Below, piece after piece: positions 9,009 to 17,970 of a DNA stretch of 64,000 nt. The stretch covers positions 2,108,001 through 2,172,000 of the forward strand of contig NZ_CP029550.1 of NCBI RefSeq assembly GCF_003173715.1, read 5' to 3'. This stretch comes from Methylobacterium durans (GTDB lineage Bacteria > Pseudomonadota > Alphaproteobacteria > Rhizobiales > Beijerinckiaceae). The stretch's first letter is position 1. Each line of letters starts with the position of its first letter. The notes below the pieces were generated by a model. The model ran no database searches, had not been told where the DNA came from, and worked only from the letters and a program-made list of their open reading frames with translations. The position numbers were made by a program, and so were the translations under genes.

Positions 9009-9476
9009 TCATGCCGTCGTGAACGCGACGCCGAGACATCGCTCGGTGCGGCGAACGACCTGACACGGCTTGTTCAGGCCCGTGCTCTGGATCTTGAGCG
9101 TGAACGCGTCGGGCAGAGCGGACGTCTGCCCCACCTCGATCAGCGCCCCGTCCGCCGAGGCTTCGCGCACCAAACAGTCGATGGGGGAGGACCCGCCCGC
9201 AGGGTGCAACTCCCCGAGCCGGAAGAGGTCCTGACGCGGAGCCCTGCGCTGCTCCACCATGGCGTTGCTGTCGGCGGCCATGCTCCCAGGCTCATTGCGC
9301 GTCGGTGGTAGCTTGAGGAAGCGCCGGTAGGCCGCCACCCGTCGCAAACCCTGCCGGGCGTTCTGGCTAGTCGGAAGACGATAGAACCGCTCCGCCAGGG
9401 TCAGGAGAACATCAGCATCGCGTGGCGACAAGGCTGCGATCGTCCGCAGGGCAGGCAAGGGAATAGGGGTGCTCAT
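9009..9476 (-). CDS. PilZ-domain-like protein
   Basis: 155 residues from an ATG at 9476 with AGGTGG just upstream (a GTG two codons earlier is possible). An N-terminal ~70-residue helical region (ALSPRDADVLLTLAERFYRL) is followed by a C-terminal PilZ-like half: VEQRRAPRQDLF carries the basic RxxxR-type entry motif, and GALIEVGQTSALPDAFTL and CQVVRRTERCLGVAF match the end of the fold. PilZ domains bind cyclic di-GMP; a canonical D/NxSxxG motif is replaced here by SADGALI, so binding is not certain. Confidence 0.65.
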   Translation of the reverse strand: MSTPIPLPALRTIAALSPRDADVLLTLAERFYRLPTSQNARQGLRRVAAYRRFLKLPPTRNEPGSMAADSNAMVEQRRAPRQDLFRLGELHPAGGSSPIDCLVREASADGALIEVGQTSALPDAFTLKIQSTGLNKPCQVVRRTERCLGVAFTTA

Positions 9477-9928
9477 GCCCACCTAATAACCGGGCCGGTT
9501 CTGGAGATCCGAGGGATCCACCCGCATGCCTGACGCGGGGTTACCGCAATCGCAGAGGAGCAGAGTGCCGTCGCAATCGAGGCAGCCGCGAGTTCGCCTG
9601 CGCGGGGTAGACGAGTGGCATCCGAGCGAAGCGAAACGTGATTTCCGCGTCGGTGACTAGGGGAAACTGGGCTCTAGCGGCCCCTCGCTCGGAATAGCCT
9701 GCAAGGACCCTCAGACCCACCGAACCGCCAGTTCAGCATCTAACGTACTCAGCAGAGTTAAATGTAAGTAGCTTTGCTGTATCTGGTCGCGGCGTACCCG
9801 AAGATGGCTGGAGCGGAGTGCATATTGGGCCTGTACAGAAGCGAACGCAGTTTGAGGATTTTGGAAGTTTCTTGGAACCAAATGATCTAACTTATATTCG
9901 AATGTCTGTGAAAGCGGAGTTCTAGGAT
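9477..9928. other. 450-bp divergent intergenic region
   Basis: Between the PilZ-like gene (minus) and the RlpA-like gene (plus). The right part (9740-9920) is AT-rich compared with the surroundings, which fits a promoter region, but I cannot point to a specific -35/-10 pair with confidence. No gene seen. Confidence 0.4.
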
Positions 9929-10828
9929 GTGAATAAATCTCCTAGCACACTGGCGAGCGCGGCAATTGATCTCGTGGCTGCGGCAGGGTTTGCGCTACTT
10001 CTCTCTTTGGCAGGTTCAGGTCACCTGAAGGCTCAGACGCTGGGCTCTTCGTCAAGCAACTCGGGTGACCGTTTCGCAGAGCCGGAGCGCGTTGCTCCTG
10101 TGTTCACGCTCCCGCAGGTTTCGTCGCAGCTTCCTCCTCCCTCCTTGCCGCCTGAAGAAGGTGCCCCGGCGGCGAATGTCTCAGACAGCGAGCCTCAGGA
10201 TTCGGACGCGAAGAGCGCGGCCGATAGCGGTGAGAAGACCCAAGGCGTCGTGGGCACGGTCAAGAGCCCGCTCGTCACTCCGGCCCAAGCAGAGCCGTCC
10301 CCCCCGCCCCAAACCGAGGCTCGCTCCGGACCGTCAGAGCCGGTGGTGACCGCAACGGTACCGGCACGCCGTAAGCAGCCTGTCCGCACCAGCTGGCGAT
10401 ACGGCCGAGGCGTCAAGATGCACTGCTCCTGCCGGGTGGTCGCCCGGCCGCAACATGGCCGCAAGACAAAGATCACTCAGGCCAACGCACCGGTTGCGGC
10501 CGGTCAGCAGCCCGCCTCACCTGCGTCCAACCGCTCGGATCAGCTCGGGAGCGGGCGAGCCGTCTGGTACCAGCATGCCGGCCGCACAGCGAGTGGAGAG
10601 ACTTACAACCCGGACGGGCTTACGGCGGCGCATCGCACCCTGCCTCTGGGGACACGGGTGCGTGTGGTCAACCGGAAGAACGGTCACTCTGTGATCGTGC
10701 GGATTACCGACCGGACCAACAAGCGCACGCAGCGCAAGAGCAACTACGTCATCGACTTGTCGCGTGGAAGCGCACGGAAGCTCGGCATCGAGGGAGTGGC
10801 ATCAGTAGCCCTGTACAGAGCTCAGTAG
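9929..10828 (+). CDS. rlpA: RlpA-like septal/lytic transglycosylase family protein
   Basis: 299 residues from a GTG start. N-terminal hydrophobic signal (about 13-34, ending in LKAQ), then a long disordered Pro/Ser-rich linker, then a C-terminal double-psi beta-barrel (about 206-298): GRAVWYQHAGRTASGETYNP, AAHRTLPLGTRVRVVN, VIVRITDRTN, YVIDLSRGSARKLG. These are the RlpA/barwin-like motifs; the family includes periplasmic enzymes that cut peptidoglycan lacking stem peptides. The catalytic Asp equivalent (ITDR) is present. No SPOR domain follows, so septal targeting is not evident. Confidence 0.8.
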   Translation: MNKSPSTLASAAIDLVAAAGFALLLSLAGSGHLKAQTLGSSSSNSGDRFAEPERVAPVFTLPQVSSQLPPPSLPPEEGAPAANVSDSEPQDSDAKSAADSGEKTQGVVGTVKSPLVTPAQAEPSPPPQTEARSGPSEPVVTATVPARRKQPVRTSWRYGRGVKMHCSCRVVARPQHGRKTKITQANAPVAAGQQPASPASNRSDQLGSGRAVWYQHAGRTASGETYNPDGLTAAHRTLPLGTRVRVVNRKNGHSVIVRITDRTNKRTQRKSNYVIDLSRGSARKLGIEGVASVALYRAQ

Positions 10829-11076
10829 GAGCGGACACCGCGGGCACATCCTGGAGCAGATTACCTAGGCGGAGTCTGAGCTGAGGCGGCCCCGTGACCC
10901 TCCGGTGTCGCTTACGAACCCATGGCTGCCTCGGCTTGTCCGCGTCTCGTGCTTGCATGAGCCACAGCTTCATGCCCTCGCCAGGCTTATCGAGAGTACC
11001 TGTGCCGGGGCATGCCGGCCCAGCTCCGCAGCGCTGTGAAGCGTCTGCACGCGCACGACGTGGATCAGGACTAGCC

Positions 11077-11087
11077 GCGTTATGGAG
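11077..11087 (+). repeat. Short intergenic motif GCGTTATGGAG
   Basis: One of four intergenic copies of the core GCGTTATGGAG in this window (reverse complement at 15438-15448 and 22166-22176, same strand at 23507-23517). Here the match is limited to the 11-bp core. Confidence 0.4.
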
Positions 11088-11127
11088 CCGCTTCCTTCGC
11101 ATAAGGCCCGATATGGAGCGGCCAGCT

Positions 11128-11427
11128 TCACGGCCGGCGGCTTCGCCATCCGCCGCTCCAATCCGGGTAGGTGCTTGCCCGACGGTCACCACAGGCCGTG
11201 CAGCGGCACCGCAAGGCGATGTCCGGTACGTACTCCTCAGGGCGCAGGATGACGAACGGCAGCAAGGCTTCGTGATTGCATGCGCACCGCGCAATGATCC
11301 CGCAGGCACCTGCCTCGCGCACGTTGCTGACAGTGGCTGGCTCGCACTCCCGGGCCTCGTGGTCATAGGCCCGCCGAGAGCTGCGACGGTGCCGAGGGAC
11401 GGGCAGGCCCTTGCCGATCGCGCGCAT
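11128..11427 (-). CDS. Putative small zinc-ribbon-like protein
   Basis: Up to 99 residues. The second half reads as a conserved small protein: VSNVREAGACGIIARCACNH, then RCRCTACGDRRASTYPDW, giving two cysteine pairs (CxC and CxxC) spaced by about 30 residues, as in many short metal-binding proteins of this group. The true start may be an internal GTG near VSNVREAG or further upstream; no good ribosome site decides it. Large frames on the opposite strand are shadows. Function unknown. Confidence 0.4.
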   Translation of the reverse strand: MRAIGKGLPVPRHRRSSRRAYDHEARECEPATVSNVREAGACGIIARCACNHEALLPFVILRPEEYVPDIALRCRCTACGDRRASTYPDWSGGWRSRRP

Positions 11428-11535
11428 GATCCTCTGCCCGGCCCTGTGGAAGGGCCCAGGCTAAGGGGCGGCCTGGACAGGCTCTACGGCGTTTCCCCGA
11501 GCTGTGGACAGCCTGTGGATCGAAGAGAGGCGCCC

Positions 11536-11853
11536 TCAGCCTGCCCGTCGCAGCTCGGGCAGAGCGTCAGGCAGCTCGGGGTTCAGCCGCAGCCGGATCT
11601 CCTTGCCGGGCTTGAAGTGTACGGCCTTTTTCTCCGCCACGACCACGCTCTCGCCCGTCTTTGGGTTGCGGCCTTCGCGCCCCCGCACGTTCTTGGTCGA
11701 GAAGGCTCCAAAGCCGCGGATCTCGACCCGGTTGCCGGCCGCGAGCGCGTCCTCGATCCGATCGAAGATCGCGTTCACGATGGCCTCGCAGTCCCGCTCG
11801 TAGAGGTGCGGGTTCTGCGTCGCCAGGCGGGTGACGAGTTCAGAGCGGACCAT
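11536..11853 (-). CDS. ihfB: Integration host factor beta-like nucleoid protein
   Basis: 105 residues, full length for [25 protein letters not shown] is the dimerisation helix start typical of IHF beta, [20 protein letters not shown] is the beta-arm entry, and [20 protein letters not shown] contains the proline that kinks DNA. It binds and bends DNA at specific sites and acts in recombination and transcription. Being in an accessory region, it may be a second copy; the ATG is the first in frame. Confidence 0.88.
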   Translation of the reverse strand: MVRSELVTRLATQNPHLYERDCEAIVNAIFDRIEDALAAGNRVEIRGFGAFSTKNVRGREGRNPKTGESVVVAEKKAVHFKPGKEIRLRLNPELPDALPELRRAG

Positions 11854-12105
11854 ACTTCAGAGGCCCGGCCGCGGCTTCGGCACCTGGATCGTGACGCGCC
11901 GGCCGGTCAGGGGTCGAGGATCACCATGGTGGTCTCCTGAACTCGTGTGAGCCCGAGTTCACGGAGCTGAACGGGCGAAGTCTTGGCGCTCTCTTCAGCG
12001 TGCACAGGTTGGCTTAAAGCCCTGTAAACCACAGGCCGATGCGCTCTGCCGCGCCCCGTCTCAAGCAAGGTATGGTGGTTCAGAAGCTTAGGCTGAGGCG
12101 GTCTG

Positions 12106-13122
12106 ATGAGGCTCGGGATCGTAGCTCTGTGTGGGCTCACCTTGCTGGCTGAGGCCATGCTGCCGGCAGCGGCTCAGACGCTTCCTGCCGCTGTGGGCCA
12201 AGCACCGGTTCGGGCCTCAAAGCCGGATCCCAACGCGTGGACGGTTGGGTTGGCTGGCGGCCTTCTGGAGGGCAGCTTCATTCGATACGCGGCCGACCTC
12301 GCCAAGGTCCTGGATGATGGCGACAACCTTCGGGTGATCCCGATGGTCACGTATGGCGCTGTGGGCAACGTGAAAGACCTGCTGGACCTGAGGGGCGTCG
12401 ACATCGCTATCACGCAAGCCGACGTCCTGGATCATTTCCGGCGCGATCTGAAGGTGACCGACATTGGAAAGCGGATCCAGTACATCTCACCCCTCTACTT
12501 CGCTGAGGTTCATGTTTATGCCCGCCCAGAGATCAAGTCTCTGAAAGAACTCAGCGGGCGCAAGGTTGCGTTCAACACACCGGGAAGTGCAGCGAACTTA
12601 ACGGGGAAGGTCATTTTTGACCGGCTCGGCATCGAGGCTGAGCGGGTACTTATCAATAACGCCATGGCAATCGAAAAAATGCGCACGGGCGAGATTGCCG
12701 CTATCGTGCACGTCGTAGGGAAGCCGAACGACCTCTTTGCGAAGTTGAAGAATAAACCGGGGTTCCACTTCTTACCGATAGAGTTCGGTCAAGAACTTGA
12801 GGACTAATATCTGCCGACATCCTTGAGCCACGATGACTATCCCGAGCTGATACCAGCGGGGCAGTCAGTCAACACTGTTGCTGTCTCGACTGTCCTGGCG
12901 GTATACAATTGGCCAAAATCTAACGAAAGATACCGTCGCGTCGGTCGCTTTATCGAAGCTTACTTCGAGAAGTTTCAGCAGTTGCGGCAACCGCCCTTTC
13001 AGCCAAAGTGGGGAGAGGTCAATTTGGCGGGCACGGTTCCGGGATGGACGCGGTACCAAGCTGCCGAGGAAGCGCTGTCGAAGCTGCGAGGCGCGGTGGG
13101 TCCAAGTTCTAGGCGTCCATAG
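12106..13122 (+). pseudogene. TAXI-family TRAP transporter solute-binding protein, interrupted by one in-frame stop
   Basis: Periplasmic binding protein of the TAXI type. Signal peptide (MRLGIVALCGLTLLAEAMLP, cleavage after AAAQ), then WTVGLAGGLLEGSFIRYAAD, GVDIAITQADVLDHF, SLKELSGRKVAFNTPGSAAN and GEIAAIVHVVGKP in the normal order. After ELED a TAA at 12805-12807 interrupts the frame; the same frame continues without shift as YLPTSLSHDDYPELIPAGQ and on to 13122 with further TAXI-like sequence (NWPKSNERYRRVGRFIEAYF). A TAC to TAA change explains it. No membrane TRAP subunits are adjacent. Confidence 0.8.
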
Positions 13123-13199
13123 CGGAAGCATTGTCCCGGCCAGCCTTTCACCATTGCACTCGGCCCATTCACCTGGCCCGTTGCCACCTTAAAGGGTGA

Positions 13200-13273
13200 C
13201 CCTGGCGCTGCGCGGTGCCGTGCGCCAGGGCCTGACTGGAAGCCCTGCCACGACCTCCACGTGGCGGGCTTTT
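13200..13273 (+). terminator. Two-hairpin structure ending in a rho-independent terminator (possible small RNA 3' end)
   Basis: First hairpin: CCCTGGCGC (13200-13208) pairs perfectly with GCGCCAGGG (13222-13230). Second hairpin: GCCCTGCCAC (13242-13251) pairs with GTGGCGGGC (13261-13269) with one bulge and is followed by TTTT. It could end the TAXI gene transcript or a small RNA lying in 13123-13270. The rest of the gap to 13610 holds nothing I can name. Confidence 0.5.
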
Positions 13274-13609
13274 CCCGTTTGGGCCCTAAAACCCGCACAG
13301 AGCCGCAGAGACAGCCGAGAGCGTCTGGCGGCACCCAAGGTGCGGAAGCGTGGCCGTGACTCTGTGCGAGCCTGCTGAACCATGCCAGGGCCCACCTTCG
13401 GGGCGCGACCGGATTGGAGATCAGCGATGTGCCGCCCCTGTCAGCCCGCTCCGCTCGGTCCGGCTCCGCCCGCGCCCACATGAGACAGTTCACGCGCGAT
13501 GCCTTGCGGCTGCAGAGGGCGCCGGTTGGCTCGTGGTGGCCGGAGCCGGTTGGTCCTGCCAGGGTGGCGTCTTGCGCCGTAGTACAGTCGCGCAACCGGA
13601 AGCAGGAGC

Positions 13610-14044
13610 ATGACGATGGGCGTCCCGGTTCTCGTCCTACTTGGCTTCGCGGCTTGGACGCTGTTGACGCTGTTTGGCACCATAGGGGTCTACCGCTGGA
13701 GCCGCATCCTGACCGGTCGGGCTTCGATTGCCGAGTGGCGGGCTGACCTTCCCCAAGGAAGCGACTGGTATCAGCGCGCCATGCGCGCGCACATGAATTG
13801 CGTCGAAAACCTTCCGGTCTACACGGCCCTTGTCGTGGCTCTGATGGCTACGGGCCTGAAGAGCTCGACCGTCGATTGGTTGGCGATCGCCATACTTGCC
13901 GCGCGGGTGAGCCAGACCTTAGCGCACATCTTACTTCCGCCAACCAACGCAGCCGCGAGTCTGCGCTTTGCATTGTTCCTTGCCCAGGCCGCGTGCATGG
14001 TCGCCATAGGCATCATTATAGTGTCAAATGGATCGAACACGTAA
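13610..14044 (+). CDS. MAPEG-family membrane protein
   Basis: 144 residues with four hydrophobic helices (about 5-25, 63-80, 84-104, 115-135). The loop after helix one, YRWSRILTGRASIAEWRADL, and MRAHMNCVENLPVYTALVVA contain the RAxxNxxEN motif characteristic of the MAPEG superfamily (microsomal-type glutathione transferases and relatives). The bacterial homologues are mostly uncharacterised. AGGAG lies close upstream of the ATG. It stands alone between a gene-poor stretch and the ParB-like gene. Confidence 0.85.
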   Translation: MTMGVPVLVLLGFAAWTLLTLFGTIGVYRWSRILTGRASIAEWRADLPQGSDWYQRAMRAHMNCVENLPVYTALVVALMATGLKSSTVDWLAIAILAARVSQTLAHILLPPTNAAASLRFALFLAQAACMVAIGIIIVSNGSNT

Positions 14045-14292
14045 TGCGCCGCACGCAGGCGCGTCTACGGCGGCCGCGCTCCGGGCTGCTGGGGCTGCGA
14101 GGAATGGAAAACTGCCTGCGCACCCAGCAGGTGTTCCTCAACTGTGCCGGTGGCAGCCGGCTGGATGGCTGAGGCTGACCGGCAACAACACATTCAAGTT
14201 GAGAACCGGCGCCAGCGGTCGGCGGCGAACCGAGCGCGTCCAGACCGGGCCCTCACAGCCGCAGGGCATTCCGTATCGCTTCGCTGCGGTCC

Positions 14293-15204
14293 TCAGATCA
14301 CCTCAACCCAGATCGAGCTCTGCATCATAAGCAAGAGGCAGAGATGTTGAAGACCATGAGCTAGGGCGCGAGCAGGAGACAAGCAGGTGCGTGCAATCCA
14401 GCCGCGCAGCCACTCTGCATGAACGAGCCGAACTTGAGCGGGAATGCGGCTGAGACCAAGCCGCTGTGCAATCGCGGTCCGGTGGTTCCCACCGACGATG
14501 CGTGCCACTGTGCCGTCAGCTCCGATTGCTATCCCAACCTCGCGCTCGTTCCGCTCGTCCTTCGTCCTGCGAACGGCTGTTCCGGAAAATCGGCTGGTGG
14601 TCTCTGCCGTGATCTCTGACCGACGCCAAAAGCCATGCTCCTCGATGCTTCGACGAAGCGCCACATAGTGCTCCAGATAGGCCTGGATTGCTGCGGGGTT
14701 CGTCAGCGGCACACCATTTCGTTCTTCCGGCCGTCCCTGCGCTGCACGGTCCAGCAAGTCGCGGAAGATCGGTGCTTCGTCCAGCCGGCCCTCATAGTCG
14801 AAGACGGCGTCGATCTCGGCGACCTTCAGTGAGGCCTTCAGCGGGAACAGAGCCCTGCTCCAATCGCCCTTGTCGAGGAACCAGTGTGAGAGACGAAGGG
14901 CAGCGGAGCCGGTGGACACGACGTCGATGAGCTGATGCTCCAGCCGCTTTGGGTCGATGTCGACCATCAACTCACGTGCGAAGAACCGCTCAGCGAACTC
15001 GACTCGAATAGCGTGCTGATGCCGACCTGCCTCAAGCCGGCGATAGGCGCGTGCGAAGTAGGCCTCTCCGATCTTCCCTGGCCGCAGGAGGGGAGCCGTC
15101 GCTATCGTCAGTTTTCGGCTGGCGGGCATAGCGGGAGCCACATCCGCACCCAGCCCGAGCAGCGGCATGTACTGAGCAAGATCCGGGGTGAGCCACTGCT
15201 GCAT
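14293..15204 (-). CDS. ParB/sulfiredoxin-like domain protein, unknown
   Basis: 303 residues. The recognisable part is near residues 215-260, IAIGADGTVARIVGGNHRTA followed by IAQRLGLSRIPAQVRLVHAEW, a ParB-N-like pattern (GNHR..A...LG...IP..V) also present in proteins linked to polysaccharide or sulfur-transfer loci. The N-terminal 200 residues have no recognised domain. The last ~25 residues are hydrophobic (LQHLCLLLMMQSSIWVEVI) and may be an artefact of a displaced stop. It might bind DNA or nucleotide; function not assigned. Confidence 0.55.
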   Translation of the reverse strand: MQQWLTPDLAQYMPLLGLGADVAPAMPASRKLTIATAPLLRPGKIGEAYFARAYRRLEAGRHQHAIRVEFAERFFARELMVDIDPKRLEHQLIDVVSTGSAALRLSHWFLDKGDWSRALFPLKASLKVAEIDAVFDYEGRLDEAPIFRDLLDRAAQGRPEERNGVPLTNPAAIQAYLEHYVALRRSIEEHGFWRRSEITAETTSRFSGTAVRRTKDERNEREVGIAIGADGTVARIVGGNHRTAIAQRLGLSRIPAQVRLVHAEWLRGWIARTCLSPARALAHGLQHLCLLLMMQSSIWVEVI

Positions 15205-15435
15205 ATGTGCGCCATCTCAATCAGCCACGTATGTAGCCGGCTTGAGACGCAGAGGAGAAGGTTAATAATCGCGAGCGTCATGCTAGATCCGAGCTGACGA
15301 GGGACGCGTGAGGATTTTGAGACACACTGCGAGCATACGCCTACCTGGGCGGTTCGACTTGAGCGTGCCCTTCAGCGCACCTGCATCGCTTGCCCTAGGA
15401 GCGACACGTATTTCGGGCACGGACCGTCGCGCAAA

Positions 15436-15458
15436 GGCTCCATAACGCCCAATCCGCG
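15436..15458 (+). repeat. 23-bp intergenic repeat, copy 1
   Basis: GGCTCCATAACGCCCAATCC then GCG: exactly the same 23 bases occur at 22164-22186. A reverse-complement partial copy is at 23503-23517 and an 11-bp core at 11077-11087. All are outside recognised genes. Confidence 0.6.
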
Positions 15459-15483
15459 CATGCCGTGACGCTGCTTGCTGCCT

Positions 15484-17511
15484 TCAGGTCTGCTTCGGGA
15501 GGCGCCTGCGCTTCGTCTTGCCTGTTGCCCGGCGAAGGATGTGCGAGAGCGCCTCGACCGAGTAGGGCTTCTGCAGAAGCTCGAAGCCGTCCGGGCCCTC
15601 TTTCGCCAGCACGTGGCTGTAGCCGCTCGTCAGCACCACCGGCAGACCGGGATGGAGGCGCCGGATCTCACGGGCAAGATGAACGCCATCCATGCCCGGC
15701 ATCACCACGTCCGAGAACACCGCATCGAACACCGCTCCATCGGTGCCAAGCACTTTCAGCGCCTCAGGAGCGTTGTGGGCCCAGGTCGTGACATACCCAA
15801 GATCCTCCAGGATCTGCGTCGCAAACCTACCCACCTCCAGGTTGTCCTCGACGATCAGCACCCGCTGCCCAGAGCCGTCCGCTGATGGATTGAGCTCCTC
15901 CTCGGGCTCCTGTGTGATCTCGGCCTCAGTTTCAGGCAGGTAGAGCGTGAACGTGGTGCCCTGACCGAGCTTGCTCGCGACATCCACATCGCCGCCGGAC
16001 TGCTTGGCAAAGCCAAACACCTGCGAAAGACCCAGGCCCGTGCCGCGGCCGATCTCCTTCGTCGTGAAGAAGGGCTCGAAGATGCGGCTGATCTGGCTTG
16101 GCTCGATGCCGGAGCCTGTGTCGGTCAGCGATACCGCCGCAAAGGGCCCTGACGCACCCGAGTGGTGGCGGATGGGCGGCATCCCATCGCGGCAGGAAAG
16201 GCGCACCGTCAGCGTGCCCTCGCCCTCCATCGCGTCACGGGCATTCACCGCCATGTTGACGAGGGCGGTCTCGAACTGGCTCAGGTCCGCGCGCACGTAG
16301 CAGAGGGTATCGGGCACCTCGGTCACGATGCGGATGCGCGCGCCCATGATCGGATCGAGCATCTCGGCCACGGCCCGCAAACACGTTCCGGCCTCGAACA
16401 CTTCAGGCTGGAGAGCTTGCCTGCGGGCGAAGGCGAGAAGCTGGCTGGTCAGCTTGGCAGCGCGCTGGACAGTGTCTGAGACCGCATCCATGTAGCGCTT
16501 ACGACGCTCCTCCGGCAGATCGGGGCGCCGGAGGAATTCGACAGATGAGCGGATGATGGTCAGGAGGTTGTTGAAGTCGTGCGCCACACCTCCCGTGAGC
16601 TGGCCTACCGCCTCAAGCTTCTGCGATTGTCGCAATGCCTCTTCCGCTCGGGCGAGAGCCTCAGCTTGTTCACGATGGGTGGTGACGTCACGGCCGTTCG
16701 CGTAGATCTTCCCGCCCTCGAAGGCCCCCGTCCACGCGAACCAACGATAGCTGCCGTCCTTGTGCCGCACCCGGATCTCGCAAGGGTCCGTCAGCGGCTT
16801 CTCGGTGATGCAGGTGCGGATGGCGGTCAGGTTCTCAATCTCGAGAGGATGCGCAAAATCTGCAAAGCTCCTGCCGACGAGTTCATGTTCCTGCCAACCG
16901 AGGATCCTCGTCCAAGCTGCGTTGGCGGCCTGAAGCATGCCCTCGGCAGTGACGATGACGAGGAGATCTTGCGACAGGCGCCAAGCCTGATCACGCTCGA
17001 CAGCGCTGACGCTCACGCGCTGCTGCGCATCGAGGTGAAAGGCGATCAGGTCAGCGAACGCCTTGAACATGCCGATGGTGCCGGGCGTGTTCAGGCGGGC
17101 CGGCTGCGGATCGATGGCGCAGAGGGTGCCCCAGAAGGTGCCGTCTGGCAGCACGATGGGCATCGAGATGTAGCTCTGGAAGCCATAACGCGCCGGAGTT
17201 GGATGGCCGCAGTAGACCTCGTCTTCAGCGACGTGGTCGATGACGACAGCAACTCCGTCACGCCGGACCTCGCGGCAGATCGTCGTCGCGACCTCCAACT
17301 CACCGCCGGGCGGCAGTCCGAATGCAATCCCGTCACGCACTTGGCAGGCAACCCAGCGATCGTCCGTGACGCGAGCCACTGCGGCGAAGCCCACGCCCGT
17401 CGCACGGCAGACGGTCTCCAAGATCGTCGGCACCACCTCGATGTTCTCGATGGCCACAAGGTCGGCTTGGAAATCGTGACCTGCGTGGAGTTCGGGCGCA
17501 GGCCTATTCAT
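15484..17511 (-). CDS. Hybrid sensor histidine kinase (GAF-PAS-HisKA-HATPase-REC)
   Basis: 675 residues, no transmembrane segment, so cytoplasmic. GAF domain about 20-165 (SYISMPIVLPDGTFWGTLCA), PAS/PAC about 175-285 (RDVTTHREQ end), HisKA with the phospho-acceptor His311 in GGVAHDFNNLL, HATPase about 410-530 with N box (NMAVNARDAM), DTGSGIE and GRGTGLGLS, then a fused receiver about 550-665 with VLIVEDN and phospho-acceptor Asp601 in FSDVVMPGMDG. The start ATG overlaps the end of the ParD-like gene by 8 bases, which suggests translational coupling. The signal is unknown; a stress or light/redox role is only possible. Confidence 0.9.
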   Translation of the reverse strand: MNRPAPELHAGHDFQADLVAIENIEVVPTILETVCRATGVGFAAVARVTDDRWVACQVRDGIAFGLPPGGELEVATTICREVRRDGVAVVIDHVAEDEVYCGHPTPARYGFQSYISMPIVLPDGTFWGTLCAIDPQPARLNTPGTIGMFKAFADLIAFHLDAQQRVSVSAVERDQAWRLSQDLLVIVTAEGMLQAANAAWTRILGWQEHELVGRSFADFAHPLEIENLTAIRTCITEKPLTDPCEIRVRHKDGSYRWFAWTGAFEGGKIYANGRDVTTHREQAEALARAEEALRQSQKLEAVGQLTGGVAHDFNNLLTIIRSSVEFLRRPDLPEERRKRYMDAVSDTVQRAAKLTSQLLAFARRQALQPEVFEAGTCLRAVAEMLDPIMGARIRIVTEVPDTLCYVRADLSQFETALVNMAVNARDAMEGEGTLTVRLSCRDGMPPIRHHSGASGPFAAVSLTDTGSGIEPSQISRIFEPFFTTKEIGRGTGLGLSQVFGFAKQSGGDVDVASKLGQGTTFTLYLPETEAEITQEPEEELNPSADGSGQRVLIVEDNLEVGRFATQILEDLGYVTTWAHNAPEALKVLGTDGAVFDAVFSDVVMPGMDGVHLAREIRRLHPGLPVVLTSGYSHVLAKEGPDGFELLQKPYSVEALSHILRRATGKTKRRRLPKQT

Positions 17512-17695
17512 CGGCCGACGAAGTCTGGGCCGCGAGGATAAGGCGAGCTGCAGCTCGATCGCGCTCCATCAGAAGGCGGAGGGCAGCCCGGACCATTTCG
17601 CTCGCGGAGGCATACTCACCTCTGGCGACCTGGGCCTCGACGTATTCGGCGAGAGGGCCGGTGAGTGCGATGTGACGGGAGTGCTTTGCAGCCAT
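17504..17695 (-). CDS. ParD-like CopG/RHH antitoxin-type protein, no partner toxin
   Basis: 63 residues from the ATG at 17695. ISLTGPLAEYV-type strand (HIALTGPLAEYVEAQVARG) then EYASASEMVRAALRLLMERD is the ribbon-helix-helix of ParD/CopG antitoxins. ParD normally precedes a ParE RelE-fold toxin; here the next frame, overlapping by 8 bases, is the hybrid histidine kinase, and no ParE-like frame is present on either strand nearby. It may act as a DNA-binding autoregulator of the kinase operon; that is inference. Confidence 0.75.
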   Translation of the reverse strand: MAAKHSRHIALTGPLAEYVEAQVARGEYASASEMVRAALRLLMERDRAAARLILAAQTSSADE

Positions 17696-17895
17696 CCTGT
17701 AGCTTAGCACGTCCCTGCAAGGGTGTTTCAATCGAAACACCGTCTGCCCGCTAGGGCACACTTCAACGGACAACCGGAATACCGAACTGGGCAGCGCAGG
17801 GCCGGTTCGTGCCCGGCACGAACCTCTACGCGTGACTATGCACGATCTTGCGCAACCAGTTCTATACTCAGCGGAACGGTTTGGCTCGGGTGTGC

Positions 17896-17970
17896 CTAGC
17901 GCAGACCGAAGAACGCCAGAACAGCCATCACGACGACGATCAGGCCTACGAGGTAGATGATATTATTCAC
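17896..17970 (-). CDS. 24-residue single-span membrane protein
   Basis: GTG start with GGGAG six bases upstream; reads MNNIIYLVGLIVVVMAVLAF then FGLR and stop. It is one hydrophobic helix with a short polar end. I recall near-identical small proteins scattered in Hyphomicrobiales genomes, annotated as hypothetical, so conservation is likely. Too short for automatic gene calling. Stands alone about 200 bp upstream of the ParD-like gene on the same strand. Confidence 0.65.
   Translation of the reverse strand: MNNIIYLVGLIVVVMAVLAFFGLR

Noticed and set aside
10894..11940. 348-codon plus frame across the ihfB gene
   Set aside because: It is antisense to the clear ihfB gene at 11536-11853 and has no ribosome site or domain.
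17504..17770. ParDE toxin-antitoxin pair
   Set aside because: No ParE/RelE-fold frame occurs upstream or downstream; the overlapping next gene is a histidine kinase.
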